Shown here piece after piece: positions 21,969 to 33,660 of a DNA stretch of 64,000 nt. This DNA is from Cordilura impudica (lineage: Eukaryota; Arthropoda; Insecta; Diptera; Scathophagidae), in assembly GCA_963682025.1 (NCBI GenBank), contig OY821519.1:250416358-250480357 (forward strand), in the 5' to 3' direction. The notes under the pieces were generated by a model. That model was not told where the DNA came from and searched no databases. It saw only the letters and a list, made by a program, of their open reading frames with translations. Each line of letters starts with the position of its first letter. Position 1 is the first letter of the stretch. A program made the position numbers and the translations under genes.

Positions 21969-23710
21969 CTAGCTGGACCCGGCAAACGTTGTTTTGCCCT
22001 CAATGAATTTTTTATTTTAGTGAGAATCTATATATATGTTCCTTTATAAAAAACGTTTTTGCATTTGTTAATATTAATTGAAAACTCTTAAAGAAAAACC
22101 ATGTTTTATTTATGAAAATTAAAATAAATATTTGTTGTAACATACATATAAGAATGACATATTTCTATTATTGTAATTCTAAAAAGAATGGACAATATTT
22201 TTAGTTTCATTATTCGACAGTAATGAATAAATTTGCTGGCTTTCCGACACGGGAACATGACACATATAGTTGCTCGTGGGAAAAACAACAGTTTGCGAGG
22301 TCCAAACCACATATTTGCAATGATTGTCCTTGAGATTTATTAATGATCATGGCAAAGCCCAATCTGAGCGGAAATTGCAATCTTTTGAATATTATCGGTG
22401 TATCGGTAGGAATCATAGGGATTCTTGGCAGCAAAACATGCTCTCCTTCTAATTTTCCTTTGACAATTGTGGCCTCAATAACCTTGGGCATTATTCTCTC
22501 AACAATTGACCTGGATCCATTACATAGTCTCGGAGCGTTGAGGTTACGTAGCAAGATAATTGGAGAACCAACTTATAATTTTAATAAATGTGGCGGTAGA
22601 CCGGGCACATCAAGTGAATTCAAAAATTCTGTTGAGAATTGACTGCTTCATTTTCTTCAACAACAGTATCCATAGATTTTAAAGAAAACGTTTCGGAACC
22701 AATCATGACCTGAATAACAACATTATCAACATCGACATTTTTGAGGCTAAAATAGCTCTTTCAATTAACCAATCATGGTTACGATATTGATTTTGAATGT
22801 CAGCGAATACATTTTCAATAAATTCATCGCGTGACGATATAAATTGATAAAAATATTGTGGATATTTGAATAGTTTGACTGGTTGGGTTAATATTGATTT
22901 TACCATTACCAAGATCAAGTAGTTGTTTTGAAAATTGGTCAGCCGTTGGATCATTCTGAATCATACTCGCATGTTTGTTGTTAATTTGAATGCTACTCTA
23001 TAATTTGATGATTTTCAGCAGGTATTTATTTTGTCAGCATAGGTTGATTTTGGTATGACTGGCAATGTTTGACGAAAATCTCCAGATAATAAAATGAGAG
23101 CTCCACTAAAAAGTCTTTCATTGCCTTCCAAATCTTTTAAAGTTCTATGTAATGCTTCTAAGGAATATTTGTGAGCCATGGTACATTCATCCGAAATAAT
23201 AATACTGCATTTTTGCAGAACTTTTGCCATACCAGATTGTTTTTTGATATTACATACGGCATTCTCATTCGTTTGTATGTTTAACGGTGATTTGAGTGCT
23301 GAATGAGCTGTACGACCACCATGCAATAATGTTGCGGCTATTCCGGACGAAGCAATAGTCAATGCAATTTTTCCTTACTTTTTGGTTAGAATGTTTATAC
23401 ATAAAAACTTTTGTGAATTTTGTAACTTATAAAATTTAAATAAATCTGACAACTCATTATTTTTTGAACGCCAGCGCCATTTACCGGGTCCAACAAAAAT
23501 ATTTTTGGCATCATCTAACATACATATATGTATATTCTTAGTTTCAGTAAAATCACACCGTAAATAAGAATATTCGAAATAACTTTAGCCCAGCGCCACC
23601 TATCGGGTCCATTTATATATACAAAAATTTCTTATGACAAAACATACATACATTCTGAATTGCAGTCAAATCGCACTGAAAATAAGAATTTTGTTTATAA
23701 CTTGACCCCA
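21969..23710 (-). mobile_element. Helitron, 3' part with helicase remnant
   Basis: The minus-strand 3' end reads GGCAAAACAACGTTTGCC (6-bp stem hairpin) then GGGTCCAGCTAG, a Helitron terminus (hairpin about 9 nt before CTAG). Upstream lie the helicase remnant (22205-23365) and a block of about 120-bp tandem units with CAGCGCCA..TA.CGGGTCCA. The Rep (HUH) domain and 5' end were not found, so this is 5'-truncated or rearranged. Confidence 0.75.
22205..23365 (-). pseudogene. Helitron Pif1-type helicase remnant
   Basis: Minus strand, N- to C-terminal: TIASSGIAATLLHGGRTAHS (just after the Walker A site, which is lost), CSIIISDECTMAHKYSLEAL (Walker B, DEC), ALILLSGDFRQTLPVIPKST (motif III), then after a frame break QLTKLFKYPQ-type and ENVFADIQNQ blocks, and finally LRNLNAPRLCNGSR, PLRLGFAMIINKSQGQSL and LYVSCSRVGKPANLF (motifs V and VI of Pif1-like helicases). 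In Helitrons this domain sits C-terminal to the Rep nuclease and unwinds DNA during rolling-circle transposition. The frame is broken at least twice and the ATP-binding P-loop is missing. A plus-strand ORF at 22343-22642 is antisense noise. Confidence 0.9.
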
Positions 23711-23740
23711 ACGTCAGCTAGAGGGTTAAAACTAAAAAAA
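23460..23740. repeat. Tandem units of about 120 bp with CGGGTCCA motif
   Basis: Three diverged units: GCCAGCGCCATTTACCGGGTC (about 23471), CCCAGCGCCACCTATCGGGTC (about 23591) and CCCCAACGTCAGCTAGAGGGT (about 23706). Each is followed by a TTT/CAGT(A/C)AAATC.CAC(C/T)G and AATAAGAAT block. They lie beside the Helitron helicase. Confidence 0.65.
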
Positions 23741-23834
23741 AAATACAGAAGACCTCGAACCGAACCTACAGTGCAAATCTTAGCTCGACAGCTCTTATAG
23801 ATGATGAATGTGAGACATCGATTCTTAGTTTTAT

Positions 23835-24060
23835 ATTTTTAAACTCTTTCTTTTAACTCATATTCTCTGGCTGTCTGCCTGTCTGTCTGCGATTGGGCAA
23901 CCTCATTCTCCCTCATCCAATCAATCTGAAACTTGGTCCACAGACTTGTTGTCACCAAAGATTAATTTTGAAATAGTCACGCAAAGTCACGCACAGTCAC
24001 GGAGAGATTCAAAACTCATATGCATAGAATGAACTCAAAAGTTTTTAATAACAACTTTGT
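23835..24060. repeat. Dispersed repeat R3, copy 2
   Basis: Same blocks as at 476-650 (AAACTCTTTCTTTTAACTCAT, TTGTCACCAAAGATTAATTT, CACGGAGAGATTCAAAACTC, ATATGCATAG), with an extra CTGTCTGCCTGTCTGTCTGC tract. It is next to the Helitron remnant and may be part of it. Confidence 0.55.
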
Positions 24061-24876
24061 TTTTATGATATTTTTGAAGTCAAATACGAGTATACAAAAA
24101 TATGCAACCAAAAATCGTTGGCATTTTATTGCAATTTGTTTTTAATTAAAAACTAAATTTTTATTTCCATCAAAATGCTGATTCAATCTTTTTTGTTAAA
24201 AGGCAGCTATAATTTTTTTTGTTCATTAGTGAGTATAGAGAAACAAACTGAAAATCGTATGAAATATTTCAAAATATTAACGATTTTCATAACGATTCTG
24301 TTACGAACACGATTGTGAAATTCTGTAAACTCCACATAAAATCACTTCTTTTAAGTAGGTACATATACATTTATTAGTATTTATTAGTATGGGACCACTT
24401 TTGAACACGAACTCGGACTAACTTCCCTTCCACTTATTACTACAATTCAATTGAAATTATCTTTATCTTATAAATAAACATCCATATGGTTTGGGCCTTA
24501 TTTTTTTATAGAAAAAATATGTTTTTTTTTTGTATTTCTTGAATATTTTTTTTATTGTATATTTTCTATATAATTTACTTGTTTAGTAATACTTACATAT
24601 AAATGTATTTATGTAAAAAAAAAAACTTAAAATTAGTTAACATTATAAGAATTAATAATATAAATAATAAATAATTGACCACATGTTTGTTATGGTTTTT
24701 TTTTTTTGCCTACATTAATCATCACAACTCGCTCAATAACCACAATTTCAGGCTTGCGGGGAAATACTCGCATTTAAATTTAACTAAAATATTTCGAATT
24801 GAAATAAACTTAAGAAGTTAAACCAGTTGAATGATATACAATATTAATTGCAGCAAAATAGTGTGGATTTCTTAAA
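24061..24876. other. 3' flank of the comm-like gene, AT-rich
   Basis: No coding signal. May include part of the comm-like 3' UTR if the polyadenylation site lies further downstream than 24877. TTTATT hexamers (AATAAA on the minus strand) occur again near 24553. Confidence 0.4.
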
Positions 24877-24882
24877 TTTATT
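24877..24882 (-). promoter_or_regulatory. Candidate polyadenylation signal AATAAA for the comm-like gene
   Basis: AATAAA on the minus strand, 128 bp downstream of the stop codon at 25010-25012, the first perfect hexamer after it. In such AT-rich DNA this may be chance. Confidence 0.35.
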
Positions 24883-25009
24883 TTTTTTACTCGTTATAGT
24901 TTAGTAGTTTATACATATTTGGGGTTATCACAGTCTTTGGAGAAATTTGGAAATATTCCAAAAAATCTTAATACAATTATTTTTTTTTAATTAAAAAAAA
25001 AAAAAAAAA

Positions 25010-25494
25010 TTAAGATTTAGATGGTTTCTCGCTTGTTGGTATCGCCGGAGTAGATTTATTTTTTAACAGTGATTTTTGAGACGTCAATGTTAAAATACTA
25101 ACTAAACTAGGACTGTAAGGTAATGAAGGAGTTGTTGGGCTGGAGGCAGTTCCGGCCGTAGTGATGGCTTCATTATATGATGGCAGAGGGGCCACTATGT
25201 AAGAAGCCATTTTATTATTGGCTGAAGATTCGGGTAGTAAAGGCATTGAAGCTTCTGTGGGAGTCTGAGACTCCGTTAACTCTTCAGCGGGATTTGTATT
25301 TTCATTTTTGTTGAAAACTTCAAAAACACTTGGGTGGACTATTAAACAGGATTGAGGATGTTTATGCAACAGCTCCAGGGCAGCATCGTACGAGGGCAGA
25401 CCAGACACCAAAGTATATTCTGGGACGGGGTCGTCTAAATCCAAGTTTATTTTGCAAGCTTCTACATCAGTGGAGGACGTTACAGTAGAACGGT
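25010..25494 (-). CDS. comm: Commissureless-like protein, coding exon 2 (cytoplasmic tail)
   Basis: Second coding exon of the gene that starts at 39732. The acceptor is TTTATTAATTTTAG directly before ACCGTTCTACTG (25494). The exon completes a codon split T|AC (Tyr173), keeping the frame of exon 1, and ends at TAA (25010-25012). It encodes residues 173-333. Features: acidic [10 protein letters not shown] (residues 190-200), [13 protein letters not shown] with LPSY at 205-208, [10 protein letters not shown] (226-235), a Ser/Thr/Pro-rich linker, [10 protein letters not shown] with a second LPSY at 276-279, and a Lys-rich end. In Drosophila Comm, the LPSY motif sorts Robo to endosomes and PY-type motifs can bind the Nedd4 ubiquitin ligase (established). 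Whether this is comm, comm2 or comm3 cannot be decided here. The in-frame MLLLLILD at the left of the open frame is intronic, not a start. Confidence 0.85.
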
Positions 25495-26257
25495 CTAAAA
25501 TTAATAAAAGTAGCAAATTTTAATATTTTTTTAAAAAGAAGAAAGAGATATTTTAATAGTTCAAAAAATTAATGAAAAAAAAAACAATTTTGTAAAGAAA
25601 TTATTTTTTACAATTTTCAAAAAAAAAAAAAAAAATATTTGTAGAAATTTATTAAAATTAAAAAAAAATATGAATAATTTTAAATTTTCAAAAACAAAAA
25701 AAATATAAAAAAAGAAATTTAAAATAAAAAAAAAATAAAATAATTTGTATGAATTCTTTTGTCAAATTAATCAAATTTCTAAAAAAAATATTTTTTCTTA
25801 TGCAAATTAAGAAAAAAAAAATTATTTCTAAATTAAAAATTTCTAAAAAAAAAATTTTTTCTTTTGCAAATTAAGAAAAAAAAAAAAAAATAATTTGAAG
25901 GAAACTAATTATATTAATTTTAAATAATAAAAATTTTAATTTTTTCTAATATAGAGAAAACATATTTTAAGCTAATTTGAAAAAATAAACAGAAAGTTAC
26001 GAAATTTAAATATTTTTAAATTTGTAGGAAAACAATTTGATGGTACTTAAAAAATAATAAAAATAATTGGGAGGCATAAAATTTTAGGTTCATTAAAAAA
26101 AAAAAACAAAAAAACTGATATAATCTTTTAAGAATTTAAACGAATTTCAATTAATTTATTAATATTTATTAATATTAATTAATATTTATTTAAAAAAATT
26201 TTTCCTGTAATTTTTAAAAAGTTCAAAATTTTTTATGAAATTTCTTATTAATTTAAA

Positions 26258-26520
26258 CTAGCAGATTCCAGCCCTCGAAATTCGGGCGCAAATTCTAGGA
26301 AATTTAATTTTTTCATTAAATAAAGACCCTAAAGTTATGCTAATCAATTATAGCCAATTCACAAATCAACACAAAAAACAAACTCATTTTTATTACAAAC
26401 ACATTAACAAATTTAATAAACACACACATAGCATTGTATAATTTTGTGTATGTGTTAGTAGCAACTTTAAATGCAATTTACTCAAAATAAAGGAAAAAAT
26501 TTTAAAATTAATATTATAGA
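26258..26520 (-). mobile_element. Helitron-like family A, internally deleted
   Basis: Minus orientation. 3' end: GGAATCTGCTAG with T beyond it. 5' end: TCTATAATATTAATT preceded by A, again an A^T site. The 5' inner part (TGTGACCGATGTTTTG through GATTTACAG) is absent, leaving 263 bp. It lies in the comm-like intron. Confidence 0.75.
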
Positions 26521-27739
26521 TAAAATTTGATTACCTAAAACTTTATCTTTAATAGCTAAAAATCTTTTACCAAATTTTAAGAATTTTAAAATAAAAATAA
26601 AATTTTGTATGAAGAAATTTATTTTTTTTTTTTAAATTAAGAAAATCAATTTTTTCCTAAGAATTTCTAGAATTTTAAAATAATTATTATTATTTGTTTA
26701 ATTAAGCTGAAACATGGTTCGAAGATTTTTAAATATTTAATAATATTTTATTTTTAACAATAGAAACAAATTTTAAATTCTGTATGTTTTTTTTAAGTAA
26801 CATATAATTTGTTTCCTTCAATTTCCAAAAAATGTAAAATTTTTATATATTAATACGTTTTTCTGATAGAAATTAATTCTTTTATAAAAAAAAAAACCAC
26901 CAATATTTTTATAAAACCATAACAAATAAGAAATGATTATAAATATTGGTCAAAAAAGAAATGCAAATAACTTTACATATAAATGGTATTAAAGGTTAAT
27001 TAGACTGTGCATCAGTTTGAAAATTGTTGCACACTAATAGTTTTCTTAATAAACTTAAAATTTGTTTTCTTCAACTTAGAAATTTATTGTTTATTTATTC
27101 CTAAAAATTTCAAAACCAGTTTAATTGTTTGATGAAAAAATTTGTTGCTATCAAATTTTGAAATATTCAAAATTTCGAAATTTTTAAATTTTTTTTTTAT
27201 AAATATTAGAATCTTTTATGAGTTATGTTTTTAAATGCAGTTAAAATTAAGATCTTTTAAATTTTGCAATGCATTCAGATTTTTTTATAAAATTTAATTT
27301 TTTTAAAATTAATATCAAATTTTTTCCTACGAATTCAAAAAAATTTTCAATTTTGAATGAATTTTTAGGTTAAGATTTAATTTTTTTTGTTAATTTGTAA
27401 ATTTAAATCAAAATTTTTTCCTATAAATATTAAATTTTTTAATGAATTCTTTTAAAATAAAACCTAAATTTATAAAAATTTGAACGCTGTATTATAGATT
27501 AAGCTTAAAATTTATTTTCATAAAATTTACAAAAAACTAGTATTTTTTTCCTAAAAAATTTAAAAAATTGTTTTTATTTTTTTTTTTAATTTGTTAATTT
27601 CAAATTTGAAGATACTTATTTTTTTTCTATATTTAATATTTTATAGCAACTTTTTTCTTAATAAATATTGAATTAAATTTTTTGATTATTATAAATAACC
27701 TCATGAACCTCAAATAAAAAATTAAAAAGTAAATTATTT

Positions 27740-29900
27740 TTGTAGTATGAAATTTTATTATTTTTGTTAAATTTCTTTCCCATAAATTTCTTAAACTTTA
27801 ATATTTGTTTAAGTTTTGTGAATATAAATTTAAATTAGAGAAAAAAAATTTTTTGATAATATTTTTTATGTTTTAAATTATATTAATTTTTTTTTAAATT
27901 GACCTCAAAAAAAGAATAAAAAAAATTAATTTTGTAGGTTAAAATTAAATTTTTTTCTGTTAATTTGTTAATATAAAATTAATTTCTTTCTCAGAATTTT
28001 CTAAACCTTTAATAATTTATAGGAAGGTTTTTTAAATAGAAATTTAAATTAGAGACAAAAATTTTTTTTTGAGACAATTTTTATTTATATTTTTTAAGTA
28101 ATTTGAAAAAAATTAATTACTTTTCTACAAATTTCTAAACGTTAAATATTTTGTAGAATTTTTTTAATAAAATTTGAAATAAAAAAAAAAAATTATTTTG
28201 AATTTGTATTATTTTTTTTAATTAACCTCCAATTTTTCCAATTATTTTTAATTTATGCATATTTTTTTTAAAATTACTTAAAATTATTTTCCTTCAAATT
28301 AAAAAAAATTTTATAATGTTTTTTAAACTGATCTCAAATAACAAATAAAAAAAATACATTTTGTAGGTTAAAATTGATTTTTTTTGTTAATTTGTCAATA
28401 TAAAATTAGAAAAAAAATAATTTCTTTCTCACAATTTTCTTAAAGTGCAATGTTTTATAGGAAGGTTTTTTAAACAGAAATTTAATTTAGACAAAAAAAA
28501 TTTTTTTTTGATACAATTTTCATGCCTGGTTTTCATTATGTCATTTTCAATGGCAATTGTTGTCAATTATTGTCAGTTGTATGAAAACGGGTTTTATGTC
28601 TTGTCATTTACAGCCCCTGGCAACGTTTGACATTTGAAATGAAATTGCCGGCATGTTGGCAATTTGTTTGTGTTTGACAGCCGCATTTTTTATTCGTTTA
28701 TAAGATGTAATGAATACGTAATGAATAGAAAATTGCGAGATGTCAGTTGAGGCAATTGTTTGTTGTCAGCTTATATGACATAGTGAAAACCAGGCATTAT
28801 TTATATTTTTTAAGTAATTTGAAAAAAAAAAAAATAATTACTTTCCTACAAATTTCTAAACGTTAAATATTTTTTGGGATTTGTTTAATAAAATTTAAAA
28901 TAATAAAAAATAATTTTGGGTTTTTATTAATTTTTTTGTAATTAACCTCTAATTTTTTCCCAAAATATTTCCTATATCTATAATTTATGAACATTTTTTT
29001 TTCAAAAAAGTTTAAAAAAAATAAAAATTAAAATAAAAAAAAAAAATTCTGAAATATTTTATAGAAATTTTTTTCAATAACATATTAAATTAAAAATAAG
29101 TATATTTTTTGGATCTTTTATAAAATTTTTACTTTATTTTTAAAATTAATCTTTAATTTTTATCCTACAAATTTCGGGTAAATTTTTAATTTATGAAAAT
29201 TTAAAAAAAAAAAAATTTTTTTTCCTACAGATTTACAAAAATTTTATATTGTGTAAGATTTTTTTTTAATTAAGCTTCAAATTTAAGTTTGTTTTACTTT
29301 CTAAACATTTTGCTTATTAATTTTTTTTAAGTAACCTCTAATTTTTATCCCAAAAAAATTTTAATTTATGAATATGAATATTTTTTTTTTTTAATTAGTT
29401 AAAATTATTTTACTTCAAATTAAAAAAAAAAAAATATACACATATGTAAAATTGAAAAATTTTTAAAATTAAAAAAAAAAAAATAAATTTTGTAGTTTCA
29501 AATTTAATTTTTTTTGTTAATTTTTCAATTTAAAATTTTAAAAATTTTTATTTCTTTCCCTCAATTTTCTCAATGTTAAATATTCTATAAGATTTTTTTT
29601 TTTAATAAAAGTTAAATGTTTTATTGAAATGTTTTTTCAATTACATTTTTAATTAAAAAAATATTTTTTTTTGGATGTTTTTATAAAATTTCCTATAAAT
29701 TTTTAATTTATGAACTTTTTTTTCAAATTGCCTAAAAGTATTTTCGTTACAAATTTAAAAAAATAATAAATTTGGAGATTAAAATTTATTTTTTTTTCCA
29801 AATCCTAATTTAAAAAAAATCATTTCTTTTCTAAAAATTTCTAAAAGTTTAATATTTTATAGGTATTTTTTCAATTAAAATTAATAACTTTTTTTTCGAA
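27740..29900. repeat. Diverged tandem units of about 420 bp in the intron
   Basis: The phrase TTTTTGTTAATTTGTTAATATAAAAT, then TTTCTTTCTCAGAATTTTCT, AGGAAGGTTTTTTAAA.AGAAATTTAA and TAAGTAATTTGAAAAAAA recurs at about 27960 and 28380. More diverged versions occur at about 27740 and 29500. The second clear unit carries a MITE that the first lacks. Confidence 0.65.
28523..28797. mobile_element. MITE with about 22-bp terminal inverted repeats
   Basis: Left TGCCTGGTTTTCATTATGTC and right GACATAGTGAAAACCAGGCA are inverted repeats with one mismatch. It is about 275 bp with a less AT-rich interior. The paralogous unit 420 bp to the left reads ACAATTTTTATTTATATTTT at the matching point, so that unit is an empty site. 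No coding capacity; superfamily unknown. Target duplication unclear (perhaps TA with one change). Confidence 0.8.
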
Positions 29901-31559
29901 TTTTATATACAATTTTTTTCTTTTTTTTAAAATTTACCTCTGATCTTTTCCTACAAATTTCCTATAAGATTTTCATTTATGAAAATAAAAAAAAAAAAAT
30001 TTCTTAAAATTTGGAAACATTAAAAATTTATTAAGATTTTTTTTGAATTAACCTTCAAATTTAAGTTTTTTTAATTATCAAACGCTTCATTTATCAAATG
30101 ACCTCATTAAATTGCCCTTCCTAATTATAAGCTGTTTTTTCTTTATGATAGTTTAGGAAAAATTTTGTTTAGATTTTTTTTATCTTTACTGCATAATTTT
30201 TGAAGATTTATTTATTTAAAATTTGTCTAATTTTGACTTTAAATATGAATGAACATGTATGTTTATCATTAGTTTACTTTTGACAAGTATTATATTTGAA
30301 TTTTGTTGCATTATATATTGTTTATTTTTTTTTTTACAGTTGACAGCTGTCATTTTTGCAAAATGTCATTTCTAACAATGTTTACATTTTTTAATTTGCT
30401 CCACATTTTGTTAGGGTTTTATTTTTAATTCAAGGTAAAACTTTGTTCTTTTGTTTACCATGGGTTTTTTTTTTTGCTTAAATATTGTTGCTGTGTCTGC
30501 AACTGCTGAGTCGGCGATAACAGCAGTTGTTTGTTTACTTTCCTGAACAATAAGCTCCTGAAAACTGATAAGAGTTCATAAACTGTATTTTATAAAATTA
30601 AAAAAAGAACCGGTTGTTCATTTGTTTTTTCTGCTGATATAATCAATTGAATAAACGCGTGTGAATTTTATTTCGAAATTTTTTTGTTTTTGGTATCGAT
30701 AATGACTCAATTATGGACTTAATGAGAATCAATAATATTCTAAATTGTCAGGTTGTACACCTGCTTTTAAAAATTTTCCATCTTAAAATTTTCCCCTTAG
30801 TTGTTTGTCTTGATTAACGTTGAGTGATTGAAATGCTTTGAATAGATCATGTCATCACCATTTGTGACAAATAAGTTTGGGTAGTAAAATTTAACAGTTT
30901 TGTTTTTTTTTTTTTAATTTTAATAACTTTAGATTATATATTAGTCAGTTTGTAATATATTCTAAATATAATTAATATGCTAATTTTTATTATTTTAAAT
31001 TTTTATTTACTTGTTTTGAAAAATATTTATTTCAAATTTTAATTGCCGCTTTCTTATGTTCATCTGTTAATATTTATTAATTTTACTACTTAGAATTTCG
31101 TAATGTTTAACTATTGAAAAAAATTCACTTCCGCTTTTAATGGCTTTTGGCCAACTTTAAACTGTTGACGTACTTATGAATTTGTTAGAGCCATTAATTT
31201 CTCTTCTTACTTAAAAACCAGGAAAATATTTTGCATTTATAGCGAACACAAAAACGTTTTAGGAATTTGTAATTAACTAACACAATGGCGCAGGCTATTG
31301 GCAGAGGAATAAAGATAAATTTTTTTTAAAGAATTGCTTTTAATACAGCGAAATAGCCACAGTGTTTAGTTAAAGTTAAATTGCAAATTCTATAAGCTTA
31401 AAAATAATTTTTTTGTTACTAAAATTTGCAAAATATTTTCTAAAAATCATTTATAGATTTAATTTTCATAAATCGTGATTTAATCTTAATTAAGTTAAAC
31501 TTAAATTTTTTTAAATTGAATAAAAATTATTTTGCCAAATTTTATATTTAATAATTAAA

Positions 31560-33185
31560 CTATGGTTAGATTAACTTTCAGAGAGAGTTTCTGTGATTTC
31601 ACTTAAACTTGGTTTAGTTAAACTCATAGATTCTATTATTTTAGGCAAATAGTTTCTAAGTTATTTGTGTTTAAAAAAAGTTGAGTTTGATTAATCTAAG
31701 TTGCACTGTTATCTTCAAAAATCTCTGTGCAACTGTCCAAAACCTCCAAAAAAGATCAAATTATTAGAATGCTATTTAAACTTGGTTTATCTAACCAAAG
31801 TTTATTTTTCAACTAAGAGATTTGGTCATGCAATTTAAATGTAATTGAATATTGTTTTTATATATAATTTTTATTACATTTTCAAATCGATTCATAATAA
31901 AATTATTACACAGCAGTTTGACTTTAAAGATTAAACAGCAAATTTATAATTCTCGATTAAACTTAAGATGTTTTAATTTGGACAAATAATTTTTATAAAG
32001 GAGTAATTTAATAAAAAAAAATTATATAAATTAAGTCAAAACGTTTTTTTTTTTTTCATTTAAATTAAATTTAAGCGCAGTTAGTTAGATTAAATTTACA
32101 CGTTTAAAGTTAAACTTCAGTTAATTGGGGTTTTATCACAATTCCTAATTTCTCAGGTTAAAAATATATATTTTTATATTAAAACCTTAAGATCGAGTTC
32201 CTGGCATAAATCAACAAATTAAAAAAAAAGAAAAAAATCAAATTAAATAGCAAAACTGTGGCTTTCTGAACTTTAATATTGCGGTTTTTAGATATCTTTT
32301 AATCTTAGCTTAACTAAACTCACACTTTTTTCACTTTAGTCAAATAGTTTCTAGTTTATATGTGTGTTCAAAGCCTCAATTTGATTAATCTGAGTTTCAC
32401 TGTTATCTCCAAAAAAAAAAACTGAGCCTAATATTATGCTATAGGAATGCGTATTAAACTTGGTTTAGCTAACCAAAGTTTATTTTTCAACTAAGAGATT
32501 TGGTCATGCAATTTGAATGTAATTAGATATTGTTTTTATATATAATTTTTATTATATTTTCAATTCGATTCATAATAAAATTATTACACAGCAGTTTGAC
32601 TTTAAAGATTAAACAGCAAATTTATAATTCTCGATTAAACTTAAGATATTTTAATTTGGACAAATAATTTTTATAAAGGAGTAATTTAATAAAAAAAAAT
32701 TATATAAATTAAGTCAAAACGTTTCTTTTTTTTTCATTTAAATTAAATTTAAGCGCAGTTAGTTAGATTAAATTTACACGTTTAAAGTTAAACTTCAGTT
32801 AATTGGGGTTTTATCACAATTCCTAATTTCTCAGGTTAAAAATATATATTTTTAAATTTAAACCTTAAGATCGAGTTCCTGGCATAAATCAACAAATTAA
32901 AAAAAAAAAATCAAATTAGATAGCTAAACTGTGCTTTTCTGCACTTTAATATTTAGGTTTTTAGATATCTTTTAAACTTAGCTTAACTAAACTCACACTT
33001 TTTTCACTTTAGTCAAATAGTTTCTAGTTTATATGTGTGTTCAAAATCTCAATTTAGCTAATCTGAGTTTCACTGTTATCTTCAAAAAAAAACTGATCCT
33101 AAGATTATGCTATAGGAATGCGTATTAAACTTGGTTTAGCTAACCCAAGTTGAAGTTTTAACTAAGAAATTTGGCATTATGTTTT
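31560..33185. repeat. Tandem repeat of about 675 bp, intron of comm-like gene
   Basis: ACTTGGTTTA(T/G)CTAACC..AAGT marks the same point in successive units at about 31780, 32458 and 33129 (spacing 678 and 671). The stretch from 31781 to about 32290 is nearly identical to 32459 to about 32960, differing by scattered changes, so that duplication is recent. Units are rich in TTTAGTTAAACT/TTAACTAAACTCAC motifs. Confidence 0.85.
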
Positions 33186-33319
33186 TGATATAATTAAAAA
33201 TCTTTTTTTTAATTAATTTAATTTAATTAGCAAAAAACACATTTAAGAAGGAGCAATTTTATAAAAAAAATTATATATGAATTAAATAAAAACAAATTTT
33301 TTTTTAAATTAAATTAATA

Positions 33320-33433
33320 CCCTGTTTCCATAACACAATTCGTCACAGACGAACGAAAATTTGTATGAAGAACAAAAACAAAATACACACAATTTTTCGT
33401 TCGTCTGTGACGAATTGTGTTAGGGAAACAGGG
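33320..33433. mobile_element. 114-bp hairpin MITE with about 45-bp inverted repeats
   Basis: Ends CCCTGTTTCC and GGAAACAGGG, continuing inward as TAACACAATTCGTCACAGAC and its complement with one mismatch near the tip, leaving a short A-rich loop. TA flanks both sides (33318-33319, 33434-33435). Its size, TA target and lack of coding fit a Tc1/mariner-type MITE. Transcribed as part of the comm-like pre-mRNA it would fold into a long hairpin. Confidence 0.85.
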
Positions 33434-33660
33434 TATAAATATAAAGATAAACTTCAGTTAATTTAAATTTTATCATATAAACAAAAAGCATTTTTTTCAT
33501 TTAAATTAAATTAAATCGCAGTTAATTTACATGATTAAAGTTAAACTTCAATTAATTTTATTATTTATTTTATTTTATTATTATTTTTTTAATTAAATCC
33601 TTATGACCAAATTTCGAGAATAGAACAAAAAATTTAAAAAAATTTTGAAACTATATCAAA

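Noticed and set aside
22343..22642. 99-residue plus-strand ORF
   Set aside because: It is antisense to the Helitron helicase motifs V and VI, which are clearly readable on the minus strand.
25495..25516. MLLLLILD as the start of a separate protein with a signal peptide
   Set aside because: This part is the 3' end of the intron (polypyrimidine tract and TTTTAG acceptor); the frame and family match support splicing to the exon at 39216.
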